A stretch of 23,141 nucleotides of DNA from a virus, in the IMG/VR virus record IMGVR_UViG_3300006749_000150, positions 1 through 23,141 of that record. One strand, written 5' to 3'. Under the pieces are notes generated by a model that saw only the letters and a program-made list of their open reading frames with translations, did not search any database and was not told the DNA's origin. Below, one piece after another: positions 5,158-14,170 of the stretch (its first letter is position 1; each line of letters starts with the position of its first letter). A program made the position numbers and the translations under genes.

Positions 5158-8106
5158 ATGGATACCAAACAGTTTCTTAGCACTGTATTGGGTGGTGAAG
5201 GATACTATTGTGTAGCAGGGAAGAAGAACGAAGGGTCAATGAACCAAAAGTTCCACGACTCTTTAGATTCCGCTGCTGAAACCGCAAGAAATTTTGACGA
5301 AGAAGGGCACGATGTTTATTTTGGAGTAGCTTCTTTTGTCGATAAAAACCGCAAAGCTGGCAACGTGCGGGATTTAAAATGTTTATTTCTTGATATTGAT
5401 TGCGGAACGGACAAACCTTACCAGACTCAAGCAGAAGCGTTAAAAGCATTAAGGGCGTTTCGTAAGACGTATGTTTTACCTCGTCCCTACATAATAAATT
5501 CAGGGCGCGGTCTACACGTATACTGGACGCTCGATAAGCCCTACTCCCGTGACGAGTGGGAGCCAGTAGCAAGAACACTTAAAGCGACATGCTTGCAAGA
5601 TGGGTTAGAGATAGACGCTGGCGTAACAGCAGATGCGGCACGGCTACTTCGTGTACCTGACACACGTAACTTTAAAGGAGAACAGCCGCTACCTGTAGCT
5701 GTTGTACTTGAGGGCGAGTCGGGGGTCGATCTTACTACTTTTATAAGCAAGCTACCTGCTGAATTAATACCTGTCCCTTCTATTAATAGTTCTTCTAAAG
5801 AAGACCTTGAAGATATGGAACGGGCTAAAGGAGTTTCAAAATATAAGTACAGGTTTGAAAACTTAATTGCCAAAACTAAACAGGGGGAAGGGTGCGCTCA
5901 CATAGCACGAGCTATACTTGAACCCGATGAACTGACCTATCCAGAGTGGTTACACACACTATCTATAGCTAAACGGTGTGATACAGATGGGGTGGAGGAA
6001 GGCACAACTCCTGCGGTACATTTAATTTCTAAACGTGCGGCAAACTACGATCCAGAAGAAACTAGAAAGATTTCTGAATCCATCGAGTACCCGCACACAT
6101 GTGGTAGGTTTGACGAAGACCATCCCGGTTTATGCGACAACTGTACCCATAAAGATAAGATTAAAAGCCCTATAACTTTGTGTGGAGAGCGACGTGTTGC
6201 TGAACCTAATGAAGAAGGTTTTTATGAAGAGGTAGAAGCCCCTGAACAAATAGTTGAAGTGTTAGAAGATGGAACGGATAAGCAGGATGAAGATGTCCCT
6301 GCCCCACCTCCTGTACCTACTTATCCTAGCACTTATATGAGACCAGAAAGTCAAAGGGGCGTTATAAATAGAACGGTTAACCAAGATACTAATCAAGTAG
6401 ATGATGAACTTATTTATAGACACGATCTATTTCTTTCAAAAATACTACACGATCCTGCTGTGGGGTTGTCTTATGAAATTACACATATAAACAATTTTAA
6501 TATTACTAAACGTTTTATGGCATCTCAAAAGGATTTAACCTCAACAGAAAAATTTAGAGACTTAATGAACGAACAGGGCATCATTCTTTTATCAGGAAAG
6601 GGTGCTAAAGGAGCGGGTAAAGTGCAACGTTATATAGCGGAATGGATGCAACAACTTCAAGATACAACTCCTCATCCACCAAGCGTAAAGACGCAATTTG
6701 GTTGGACAAAAAACTGTAAGTCTTTTGTACTGGGGGATAAAGAAATATTTAAAGGTTACGAGAAAGAAAACCCTGCGGGGGTGCGAACCGCGCAATACAT
6801 TCCTATGTTTGCCAAACAAGGTACATTAGAAAAGTGGAAAGAAGCCGCTAGGTTTTATAATAAAGAGGGGTTTGAACAGCATCAATACATGTTTGGTTTA
6901 AGTTTTGGTGCTCCGCTTATGGAGTTTGTATCTGGAATAGCCGGTGCAATATACAACCTTAACAGTCCTGAAACGGGGATAGGTAAGACTACAGGTATGT
7001 GGGGTGGTGCTTCTGTATGGGGCGACCATAAAAAGTTAGTACTTATCGGAAAAGATACTCCTAACTCTGCTTGGAATCGAGCTGAGATAATAAAAAATTT
7101 ACCACTATATATAGATGAAATATCCAATTACGAACCTAAAGATGCTAGTGACTTCTGTTTTGGTATAAGTGATGGTGCTCAAAGAAACAGGATGACGAGT
7201 GGGGCAGAGAACGCAGAACGTTATAGAGGAGAGCAATGGGCTTTTAGTTGCGGTACTACAGGCAACAGCAGCATAACAGATACAGCATCAAGATGGAGAA
7301 GCTCTCCTAAAGGTGAGTCGGGTAGGGTAGTAAGTCATCTAGCAACCAAACTTTTATTCGGTGCTGGAGATACTTTAAAGGCAAACGATCTTAACGACAC
7401 CTTAGCCGAGAACTATGGGTGGGCAGGAGAGATTTATATTAAGCACGTTATAAATACTTTAGAAGCTACTAAAAATCTTGTCTTAGATACACGAGCGCGG
7501 ATTGTAAAAGATATTAATGGTGAGCCTTCAGATCGTTTTTGGATTGCTCAAGGGGCGACTACTTATGCGGGATGTTTAATAGCAAAGGAGTTAGGTCTAA
7601 TAGATTGGGATTTAGATAATTTATACAAATGGATTATACGAACTATTCTAGCGCAAAAACATGACCTTGAAGAGATGGATATGGATATAGAAGATTTAGT
7701 AGGAGAATTTTACATGGATAATACAAGAAATATTCTTCGTATTTTAAGTACTCAAGATAATAGGGGTTCAGACCTTAGCGATACATTACCCCCAGACCAA
7801 AAAGATTTACCCTTACTTAAACTTGTTGCTAGGCATGAGACAGACACTAATCAATTATTTATTCGTCCCCAACCTTTTAGAGAGTGGTGCGCCAAACATA
7901 AATACGTGTACAAAGCAGTGATAGACTTAATGAGAGTGCATATGCAAGCCAGAACTAATGTAAAAAAGCGCATGGTCAAAGGGACAAGTATGGATTCGGG
8001 TTTGGACAAAAAGAAAAAAAGTTTAAGTACTCATGTAATAAGATGTCAACTAGGTAACGATCCAATGGCACAGGAGGAGGACAACGATGAGGTTGAGTCC
8101 GACTGA
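5158..8106 (+). CDS. Primase-helicase: AEP-type primase domain fused to DUF927/SF3-like helicase domain
   Basis: A 982-residue fusion for priming and unwinding at the replication fork. Residues 1-200 are an archaeo-eukaryotic-type primase: catalytic Asp79/Asp81 in CLFLDIDCG, SGRGLHVYW (115-123) with His120, and the LLRVPDTRNFKG strand. Residues 240-345 hold a PriCT-like helical part and a CGRFDEDHPGLCDNCTHKDK cysteine set (Cys315, 326, 329, 342), likely zinc-binding. After an acidic/Pro linker (350-400) comes an ATPase: Walker A LNSPETGIGKTTG (Lys610-Thr611; the leading Gly is absent, as in DUF927 proteins), Walker B LPLYIDEIS (Asp653-Glu654), and WAFSCGTTGNSSI (sensor-like). No clear ribosome site precedes the ATG at 5158, but the N-terminal FLSTVLGGEGYYC belongs to the primase fold, so this start is kept. 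This replaces the TOPRIM primase of T7 gp4. Confidence 0.88.
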   Translation: MDTKQFLSTVLGGEGYYCVAGKKNEGSMNQKFHDSLDSAAETARNFDEEGHDVYFGVASFVDKNRKAGNVRDLKCLFLDIDCGTDKPYQTQAEALKALRAFRKTYVLPRPYIINSGRGLHVYWTLDKPYSRDEWEPVARTLKATCLQDGLEIDAGVTADAARLLRVPDTRNFKGEQPLPVAVVLEGESGVDLTTFISKLPAELIPVPSINSSSKEDLEDMERAKGVSKYKYRFENLIAKTKQGEGCAHIARAILEPDELTYPEWLHTLSIAKRCDTDGVEEGTTPAVHLISKRAANYDPEETRKISESIEYPHTCGRFDEDHPGLCDNCTHKDKIKSPITLCGERRVAEPNEEGFYEEVEAPEQIVEVLEDGTDKQDEDVPAPPPVPTYPSTYMRPESQRGVINRTVNQDTNQVDDELIYRHDLFLSKILHDPAVGLSYEITHINNFNITKRFMASQKDLTSTEKFRDLMNEQGIILLSGKGAKGAGKVQRYIAEWMQQLQDTTPHPPSVKTQFGWTKNCKSFVLGDKEIFKGYEKENPAGVRTAQYIPMFAKQGTLEKWKEAARFYNKEGFEQHQYMFGLSFGAPLMEFVSGIAGAIYNLNSPETGIGKTTGMWGGASVWGDHKKLVLIGKDTPNSAWNRAEIIKNLPLYIDEISNYEPKDASDFCFGISDGAQRNRMTSGAENAERYRGEQWAFSCGTTGNSSITDTASRWRSSPKGESGRVVSHLATKLLFGAGDTLKANDLNDTLAENYGWAGEIYIKHVINTLEATKNLVLDTRARIVKDINGEPSDRFWIAQGATTYAGCLIAKELGLIDWDLDNLYKWIIRTILAQKHDLEEMDMDIEDLVGEFYMDNTRNILRILSTQDNRGSDLSDTLPPDQKDLPLLKLVARHETDTNQLFIRPQPFREWCAKHKYVYKAVIDLMRVHMQARTNVKKRMVKGTSMDSGLDKKKKSLSTHVIRCQLGNDPMAQEEDNDEVESD
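8072..8080 (+). promoter_or_regulatory. Strong Shine-Dalgarno inside the end of the primase gene
   Basis: AGGAGGAGG ends 6 bp before the ATG at 8087. It is the strongest ribosome site in the rightward block and supports the small overlapping gene 8087-8305 as real. Confidence 0.75.
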
Positions 8107-8305
8107 TCTTTCCCCAGACGGGGTTAGGGTATGTATAGACTGGGATAAGTTTATTGTTGGTACTTCAATATTTATACCGTGTGTAAACACAAAGATGGCG
8201 TTTCGACACGTATTGGACGCGAGTAGTATAGACAGAAGTAGTTTAACTAAACGAGTTTGTATAGAGAAAGGGAAGTACGGGCTAAGAGTTTGGAGGATTA
8301 AATAG
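8087..8305 (+). CDS. Small hypothetical protein (72 aa) overlapping the primase end
   Basis: A 72-residue protein starting inside the primase gene (20-bp overlap), driven by a near-perfect ribosome site. It appears beta-rich: VRVCIDWDKFIVGTSIFIPC, then a short helix (MAFRHVLDASSI), then VCIEKGKYGLRVWRIK. It has three cysteines. No catalytic motif is visible and I do not recognise a named family. The composition is that of a folded, basic, probably cytoplasmic protein. It is the last gene of the rightward block and ends inside the inverted repeat that divides the two blocks. Confidence 0.72.
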   Translation: MRLSPTDLSPDGVRVCIDWDKFIVGTSIFIPCVNTKMAFRHVLDASSIDRSSLTKRVCIEKGKYGLRVWRIK

Positions 8306-8317
8306 AACTCTTAGTCT
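8279..8317. terminator. Inverted repeat at the meeting point of the convergent gene blocks
   Basis: CTAAGAGTT (8282-8290) pairs perfectly with AACTCTTAG (8306-8314) around a 15-nt loop. On the rightward RNA the stem can extend with G·U, G-C and G·U pairs to 8279/8317. Both stop codons lie within it (TAG 8303-8305, TAA 8311-8313 on the minus strand). Neither side has a strong U-tract, so it is a candidate two-way terminator or RNA 3'-end structure rather than a textbook one. Confidence 0.5.
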
Positions 8318-11300
8318 AAATCTTCTGCACGTCGTGCAAGTATACGTCGCGCCTGTCTAGCTGAAGTACTTATACCACCTAACTGTCTTGATATTTCATC
8401 GGTCGTCCTATGTTGATCCATAGAACGCCTTAAAGTATCTCCACTAATCGCTACATAAGGATTTCTGCGCGAAAACTCAACCATCTCTTCGGATATATCT
8501 CGCATACTGTCTATATCCCCTTCCTTTAACGCTAAGTAATAATCTCGCATTAGGTCAGTACGTTTGGAGTTTAGCCTTCGTTCCAATCCTTTATCTCTTG
8601 CATTTATCTCTAACTGTTTTGTGTAGCCCGCAGGAGCCAAGCCAAGTGATTGAGCAAAAATATTCCACGGATTTATATCCTCTAAGATAGGATCGCCGCG
8701 AAGGGTAGTCGCTCCTTCAGTCGCGTACCGTACAGATTTCATCCCATTAGACAGCGCAGAAGGCAAGAATCTCTCTGTACCGCGCCATATCTCACCCTCA
8801 CCAACTAACCTTAACCCTTGAAGCATTCGATCTGCCGTACCATAAACTGGACCACCTAGTATTTCTGCCAAGCGCATAAGGAGGTCTTCTTCTTGACGGT
8901 TTGGTAAAGATCTATAGACCAAATTAGTCATACCAATACGTGGAGCTACGTCAACTCCCGCTACTGCATTAATTACCCCTGAGTACATACCCTCACCAAA
9001 GAAGCTTGCGGCTATACTATCAAAGTCCTCGTCTTCGTCATCTAAGAATATTGTATTGGCTAGGAGCGCAATCGCACCGTAAAGCGGTAGTCCTTGAACT
9101 CCTGCTAACAACCCAGAAGAAGCAAACAATCCTACAATCTGTCTTTTGGCAATTCGTTTTGTTTCTTCAGCAGCAACTTGTGCATCTTGCCTATCTGCGT
9201 CTGTTAATTGAGACTCATCACCATCATATTTATCAGCAGCAATACGTCTTATTTCTCTAGGTAATGAATCTGCAAGTAACTGTTTAGCCATCTTATACTG
9301 TAAATAGTACATAGAAATGCCAAATCGTTTGTACATCATCATTACGTTACCCGCATCACCTTGAGCAAAACGAGGTGCGGTTTCAATCATAGCTCCACTG
9401 TTAGTTAGTTCTACATCTGATAGAGCAATGTCAGCAGCTTCTTGAAAATCTGTTTCGGTAAGTTCTCCTTTTTTAGCGCGTTTTGCTAACTCTAAATCGT
9501 AAGAAGCCATTGCAGTAACTTGTCGGTTAAAGCGTTCGCCTTGATGGAACATCCAACCCATATAAGCATTCGCCGTACTCCAAGCGGTGTTAGCAGGGTT
9601 TTCCATCTCTAAGTTTTCGGCAGTAGTAGAGATGTTAGCTTGCCCACGAGCTTCCAACATTTCAGTAAGAGCTTTATATCTTGCCAACTCAGGAGAAAGA
9701 TTAGGGTCATTAAAGTCTATGTTGGATAGCGACGGACCTTCAAAGATTTCCGTACCGCCTGTCTCTTCATTAAACACTTCAGTCCTACGGTTCATGCCGG
9801 TAGCGAAAAACGTCTTCCGTGCATTGTTCATCGCCTTCATAGTGTCTTTGTATCCGTACTTACCGCCTAAATAGGGCAGTACTACTATGGGTAAGTTACT
9901 GGCGTTTACTAGTACAGAAGATACGTTAAAGCCTAACGTCATTCCAAAACCCGCACTCTTAAGTGCTTTACTCCAAGTAGCTATCCTAGGATTACGTGCA
10001 AAGTCTATATACCCCTGCAAGTTTGCGTTAAGTGCTTCTGCTCCTGCCTGTAAGTCTGGAGTCCTATATGAATTTGCAGCTAAATTTATTTTTTCGCTTA
10101 TTTCGCTAAGTGCTAAGTCATGTTTAAGGTTTACAATTTGACTTGTAAAATTAGGCATACGCTCTCTAAACACTTTTAACGCATCACGTTCAAAACCTAA
10201 GACACCTTCTCTGGGCCTAAACGCACTGATTAAAGAACGCTCTGGTAGGACATCAAACAAAGAGTCTAATATTACGTCTTGGACTTCTTGAGATACTCCT
10301 TTTGCTCTTACATCTCCTAACAATTTAAAAGCAAACTGTGAGTCAACTTGCCCAAAACGTTTGGTTCTAGGGTCACGAGTAAGCTTTTCAATACTGTTTA
10401 GCTGAAGTCCTAAAGCGTCTGCATTAGCTCTAAGTTGTCGTTCAGCTTTGTCCCGTTGAAACTTAGATTCAAAAGCTTCTTTATAGGGTTCTAAAGTTCC
10501 AGTATTTGGATCTATCGCTGAGTACATTAACCAATGTGTGCCTTTACGATAGAGTGGAAAGTACGGTTCGATAGTTTCTTTTTGCAGTAATTGAGTTAGT
10601 AGTTTATCTTTTAACGTTCTTTTTACATCTGAATCTTCTATTGCATCCAAGCGTTTTGTCATAGTCGCTACAAGTTGTTTGTACACTTCACTATAAGCAT
10701 CGCGCAATGTACTGTAAGACTCAATTACAGCTTTTCGTTGTGGACCCGACAACCCATTTAATTTGGCGTTCATGGTCTTCCACGCTTCTAACTTAGCGAC
10801 ATCACCTTCGTATGCGCTTTCTAATTTAGTAGGGTCGGTTTTTAAAAGAGTACTTTCTGCTGCCCAAAAGTCTAAAACTTCTTTAACCTTCTTATCTCCG
10901 TCAATTATATTCTCTACTTTTTTAGCAGTGTCCCTTGTTAGGTTTAAGTACCTTTGACGTTCCCCATTCTTAGTTTGAAGTAGTTTGAATAATTCTTCTG
11001 CGGGAGCGGCTATCTTTGGGTATTCATCTTTAGCAAGTTGAAACACCGCATTCAGCGGTAAGAAGTCTAATAGCTTTGCTTTTGCCCCGTCGGTTGCTGT
11101 ACCAAACCATGTCCCTACTGCTTCTACATCTTCTTTAGTTACCTTACCTTTACTAAACCGACCAAGCGCATCTAATGTATTTTTCTCACCTTCTTCAATA
11201 GTAGCGGAGAATAAGCTAGCAGCATCACGAGATTCAGGAGCGGGAGAGATAAGGTCAGCAACTATCATGTCCGCTTTGTCCATAGCAGATTCTACTTTTT

Positions 11301-14157
11301 TGCTAGGTTGTCCACGGAACTTACGTATCATGTTGTTTACAATATTTTTAAACTTACTCCATAACGTAATCTTTTCGCCTTTAGCGTTAATTCTTGCTAG
11401 CTTGGCTTGGAACTCAGGATTACTAAATGCTTCTGCAATAAACTCATCAAGGTTCGTTGCACCATACGCAGTATCTAACCTGTCTCTAACTGACTCAAAC
11501 AGATTACGCATTTGTTGTGCCGCAGCAGAGTTTCCAGCAACTTCGTGAGAAGTAACTGCGTGCATGGATTCGTGAAGTAGTACATGGTTCCTAAGCGTTA
11601 CGTCTTGATTTAAAGTAATCGTGTCCGTTTTAGGATCATACAAACCAGCGACTGACTCACCTTTAGAATTAACTAAACCTCTACCCATTACTATTTTGGT
11701 GTTACCTAAACCTTTTTCTACAGCAGCGGCAACGCGAGCTACACTAGGGTCGGAACTTTGGGCAAGATCATTAAGGGCTCCACGTAAGTCTCCTGCTGCA
11801 AGTTTAGCCCGAATCTCTTGGGATAGTGGCTGACTGGTTACTGCAATAGCAGAGGCAGATAGGGGCAGCCCCATACTGTCTCTTATAAATCGTACAGTCT
11901 CAGAAAAGTCGGTTCGTGATTTTCCACTTAAGTTAGCCTTTATCCATGCTTCAGCAGCTTCGTTTTCAGTGGTTACCCCGCCAGACATATCCCCAGCAAC
12001 TGCATCAATACCTTCTTCTAACGTTTTCTTACCTTTAAAAAACTTTGCTATCGGACCATTTGGGTTAGCTTCAATCTCTGCTTGTACCCTGTTCATGTCT
12101 TCTGTTTTAGTAGTAGACGGGGGTGCTTGGTCTGGGGCTTGAGTTTCTTCTCGTTCGGCTATAACTACGTCTGGATCGACATCCGCAGTCACATCTACAT
12201 CTTCCACCACCACTTCTTCTTGTGCCGCATCTACATCCGCAGCCCCTTCTTCCACCACCACTTCTTCTTGTGCTGGTCTAGCTCTGGGACGAGTAGGACG
12301 TAAAACACCCCCACGAGGGCCAAACATTTCAAGTTGCTCTTGACCCTGACTGTCTAACGCTTCATCCACACGTTGTTCGGCGGCAATTTGTGCGTCTAAA
12401 TCAGCACCTATTTCTACTTCTTGTTGTGCTATAGCATCAGCAGCGGCAGCTTGAATAACAGGAATTTCTAACTGAGCTTCGCCCGGTGCTTCTCTACCTG
12501 TCCTCTGCGCTCTGTCAAAAGCATCTTCTATAACATTGAGTCCTTCAGGTTTAGCAGCACGAGCAAGAGCTGAAGTTTGAGCTTTGTCTTCTTCTAATTG
12601 CGCTTCGCGTTGAGCAAAAGCTGCATCTACTTCTTCCTGTCTAATATCTTGTGCAATAGCGTCATCTATTGTTGTTTGTACTGATGCAGGACCGCTATCA
12701 GCAGGTTGTGCTTGCGCTTCAGTCGTAGCAAAAGCGTCTTTAAAAGCAGGAACAGTAAGAAGACTAAGTGCTTTTTTACGGTTTTCTGGGTAGCGTGATT
12801 TAACTGTAGGATTGTCCGCGTAGGCTATGATGTCGGCTACGCCTTGTTGCGCTTGTTCAGAGTTTGACAGATCAAGAGCAGTAAGTTTCTTTTGTAGTGT
12901 TACGCTTGTAATCCCTAAATCTTTTAGTTCTTCTTTAGATATACTTGTTTTTCTACCCGCTACAACTTCAGGTAGCAATTCTCTTTGTGCACCTTCAGCA
13001 GTCAGACGCGCTTCTTCCGCTAAAGCTTCTTCGTAAGCAGGAGCAAACCTTGCAGGATAAGCAACTCCTTCGGGGTTTACCATTATAGTAGAAGGATCGG
13101 ATGGAGTCGGTGGCGGCAGTATTGCTTTATTTTGCTCCAAAGCTGGTCGAGTAGGAGATGTTCTTTCTAAAATTTCGCCCTCTAAAGGGGCTTGAGGAGG
13201 CGGCAATGTTGCGGTTTGTGTACGCTGCCCAATAGTTTCTTTTTCTTGTTGCGTTAAATCCATACCCCCACGACGACGACCGGGAATAGCAAGTTCAGCC
13301 AATGCAGATAGCAGTCCACCTACTCCTGCACCATAACCAAGAGACTCTCCTGTACCCGTAAACGTGCCAGTTTCAGGGTCGTAAATACCTTGAGAGATAA
13401 GATTCTGTGCTACTTCTGCCGAAGCTTCTTGGAGTCCTTCCCCTCCTGCGGCACTAGCTACTCTGCGTAATCGGGATAACACATCACCAGCGGGCTGGTC
13501 GCCAAGAGATTTACCTAAACCTTTAGCAGTTCTAGCTGCGCGAATAGTCTTACCTATAGCAAACGGTACTAGTGTCTCACCTAATCCGGGGATTATACCC
13601 AGTCCTGCCGCTTTACTAATCTGTTCTTCAGTAGCTCCCGCTGCTTCTGCTCGTTTTGCAGCTTCACCTGATCCAGCAGCCGCACCTAACCCCACACCTG
13701 TACCTAAAGCTACTCTACTAGCTAGACTTCCTAAGCCGCCTAATCCACCTAGGCCACCTGTAGCGATAAAAGGAATAGTAGAACCTGTAGCTTCTGCTAG
13801 TTTACGAACAACGGTATCTTCATAACCGCCTCTAGGTAATAGTCCTTCTTGGACCCCAGCTCCGTATTCAGCAATAGCTTTACGTGCAGCTTGTTCTTGC
13901 TCTTCAGGAAGTAAAAACGCCGCTCCAGTAGCGGCTGATTCAAGAAGTCCCGCAGCGCCACTAGCTAACCCTTTACCAACTTCACTAGCATAACCTCCTA
14001 AAGTAGTTTCAGGTGGCTCAAGAGGGTCTATACCTGCCTCTCTTTTTTGTAAGGCCGCAGGAGCATAGATTTGTGTACGTTGTTGGGGGGTTGTCCCTTC
14101 AGGTACGTAGTAATCTATTGTACTACCGTCTGTTAAGTTAGCACGGGCTATAGGCAT
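8311..14157 (-). CDS. Giant internal virion/ejection-type protein with zincin metallopeptidase motif (polyvalent protein)
   Basis: A 1948-residue virion-type protein. The start ATG at 14157 has an AAGGAG site. Residues 1-35 form a small 'LTDG..DYYVPEGTTPQQ' module frequent at phage protein N-termini. Residues 54-300 are Gly/Ala-rich with hydrophobic stretches (FIATGGLGGLGGLGSLASRV) like ejection proteins. Residues ~300-700 are a disordered Gln/Glu/Ala region with an acidic repeat. A gluzincin motif LLHESMHAV (His862, Glu863, His866) is followed by DEFIAEAFSN (Glu905/Glu909), a plausible third zinc ligand. Residues ~1000-1600 are helical. A MMMYKRFGISMYYLQYKMA block near 1610 and a hydrophobic segment (~1675-1702) followed by DDEDEDFD recall the LPD38/PLxRFG region of large polyvalent phage proteins. 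It is likely packaged and injected with the DNA (inference). Domain naming beyond the zincin is tentative. Confidence 0.85.
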   Translation of the reverse strand: MPIARANLTDGSTIDYYVPEGTTPQQRTQIYAPAALQKREAGIDPLEPPETTLGGYASEVGKGLASGAAGLLESAATGAAFLLPEEQEQAARKAIAEYGAGVQEGLLPRGGYEDTVVRKLAEATGSTIPFIATGGLGGLGGLGSLASRVALGTGVGLGAAAGSGEAAKRAEAAGATEEQISKAAGLGIIPGLGETLVPFAIGKTIRAARTAKGLGKSLGDQPAGDVLSRLRRVASAAGGEGLQEASAEVAQNLISQGIYDPETGTFTGTGESLGYGAGVGGLLSALAELAIPGRRRGGMDLTQQEKETIGQRTQTATLPPPQAPLEGEILERTSPTRPALEQNKAILPPPTPSDPSTIMVNPEGVAYPARFAPAYEEALAEEARLTAEGAQRELLPEVVAGRKTSISKEELKDLGITSVTLQKKLTALDLSNSEQAQQGVADIIAYADNPTVKSRYPENRKKALSLLTVPAFKDAFATTEAQAQPADSGPASVQTTIDDAIAQDIRQEEVDAAFAQREAQLEEDKAQTSALARAAKPEGLNVIEDAFDRAQRTGREAPGEAQLEIPVIQAAAADAIAQQEVEIGADLDAQIAAEQRVDEALDSQGQEQLEMFGPRGGVLRPTRPRARPAQEEVVVEEGAADVDAAQEEVVVEDVDVTADVDPDVVIAEREETQAPDQAPPSTTKTEDMNRVQAEIEANPNGPIAKFFKGKKTLEEGIDAVAGDMSGGVTTENEAAEAWIKANLSGKSRTDFSETVRFIRDSMGLPLSASAIAVTSQPLSQEIRAKLAAGDLRGALNDLAQSSDPSVARVAAAVEKGLGNTKIVMGRGLVNSKGESVAGLYDPKTDTITLNQDVTLRNHVLLHESMHAVTSHEVAGNSAAAQQMRNLFESVRDRLDTAYGATNLDEFIAEAFSNPEFQAKLARINAKGEKITLWSKFKNIVNNMIRKFRGQPSKKVESAMDKADMIVADLISPAPESRDAASLFSATIEEGEKNTLDALGRFSKGKVTKEDVEAVGTWFGTATDGAKAKLLDFLPLNAVFQLAKDEYPKIAAPAEELFKLLQTKNGERQRYLNLTRDTAKKVENIIDGDKKVKEVLDFWAAESTLLKTDPTKLESAYEGDVAKLEAWKTMNAKLNGLSGPQRKAVIESYSTLRDAYSEVYKQLVATMTKRLDAIEDSDVKRTLKDKLLTQLLQKETIEPYFPLYRKGTHWLMYSAIDPNTGTLEPYKEAFESKFQRDKAERQLRANADALGLQLNSIEKLTRDPRTKRFGQVDSQFAFKLLGDVRAKGVSQEVQDVILDSLFDVLPERSLISAFRPREGVLGFERDALKVFRERMPNFTSQIVNLKHDLALSEISEKINLAANSYRTPDLQAGAEALNANLQGYIDFARNPRIATWSKALKSAGFGMTLGFNVSSVLVNASNLPIVVLPYLGGKYGYKDTMKAMNNARKTFFATGMNRRTEVFNEETGGTEIFEGPSLSNIDFNDPNLSPELARYKALTEMLEARGQANISTTAENLEMENPANTAWSTANAYMGWMFHQGERFNRQVTAMASYDLELAKRAKKGELTETDFQEAADIALSDVELTNSGAMIETAPRFAQGDAGNVMMMYKRFGISMYYLQYKMAKQLLADSLPREIRRIAADKYDGDESQLTDADRQDAQVAAEETKRIAKRQIVGLFASSGLLAGVQGLPLYGAIALLANTIFLDDEDEDFDSIAASFFGEGMYSGVINAVAGVDVAPRIGMTNLVYRSLPNRQEEDLLMRLAEILGGPVYGTADRMLQGLRLVGEGEIWRGTERFLPSALSNGMKSVRYATEGATTLRGDPILEDINPWNIFAQSLGLAPAGYTKQLEINARDKGLERRLNSKRTDLMRDYYLALKEGDIDSMRDISEEMVEFSRRNPYVAISGDTLRRSMDQHRTTDEISRQLGGISTSARQARRILARRAEDLD
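12201..12273 (-). repeat. Direct repeat (25 bp twice, 48-bp period) encoding an acidic linker
   Basis: The 25 bases at 12201-12225 recur exactly at 12249-12273. On the minus strand they encode two copies of AQEEVVVE inside the disordered middle of the 1948-residue protein. The period is 16 codons, so gain or loss of a unit keeps the frame. Confidence 0.85.
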
Positions 14158-14170
14158 AGTGGACTCCTTA

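Noticed and set aside
4387-7939. 14-base direct repeat CTTAATGAGAGTGC at 4387-4400 and 7926-7939
   Set aside because: About one such 14-base match is expected by chance in a window of this length; the second copy is plain coding sequence.
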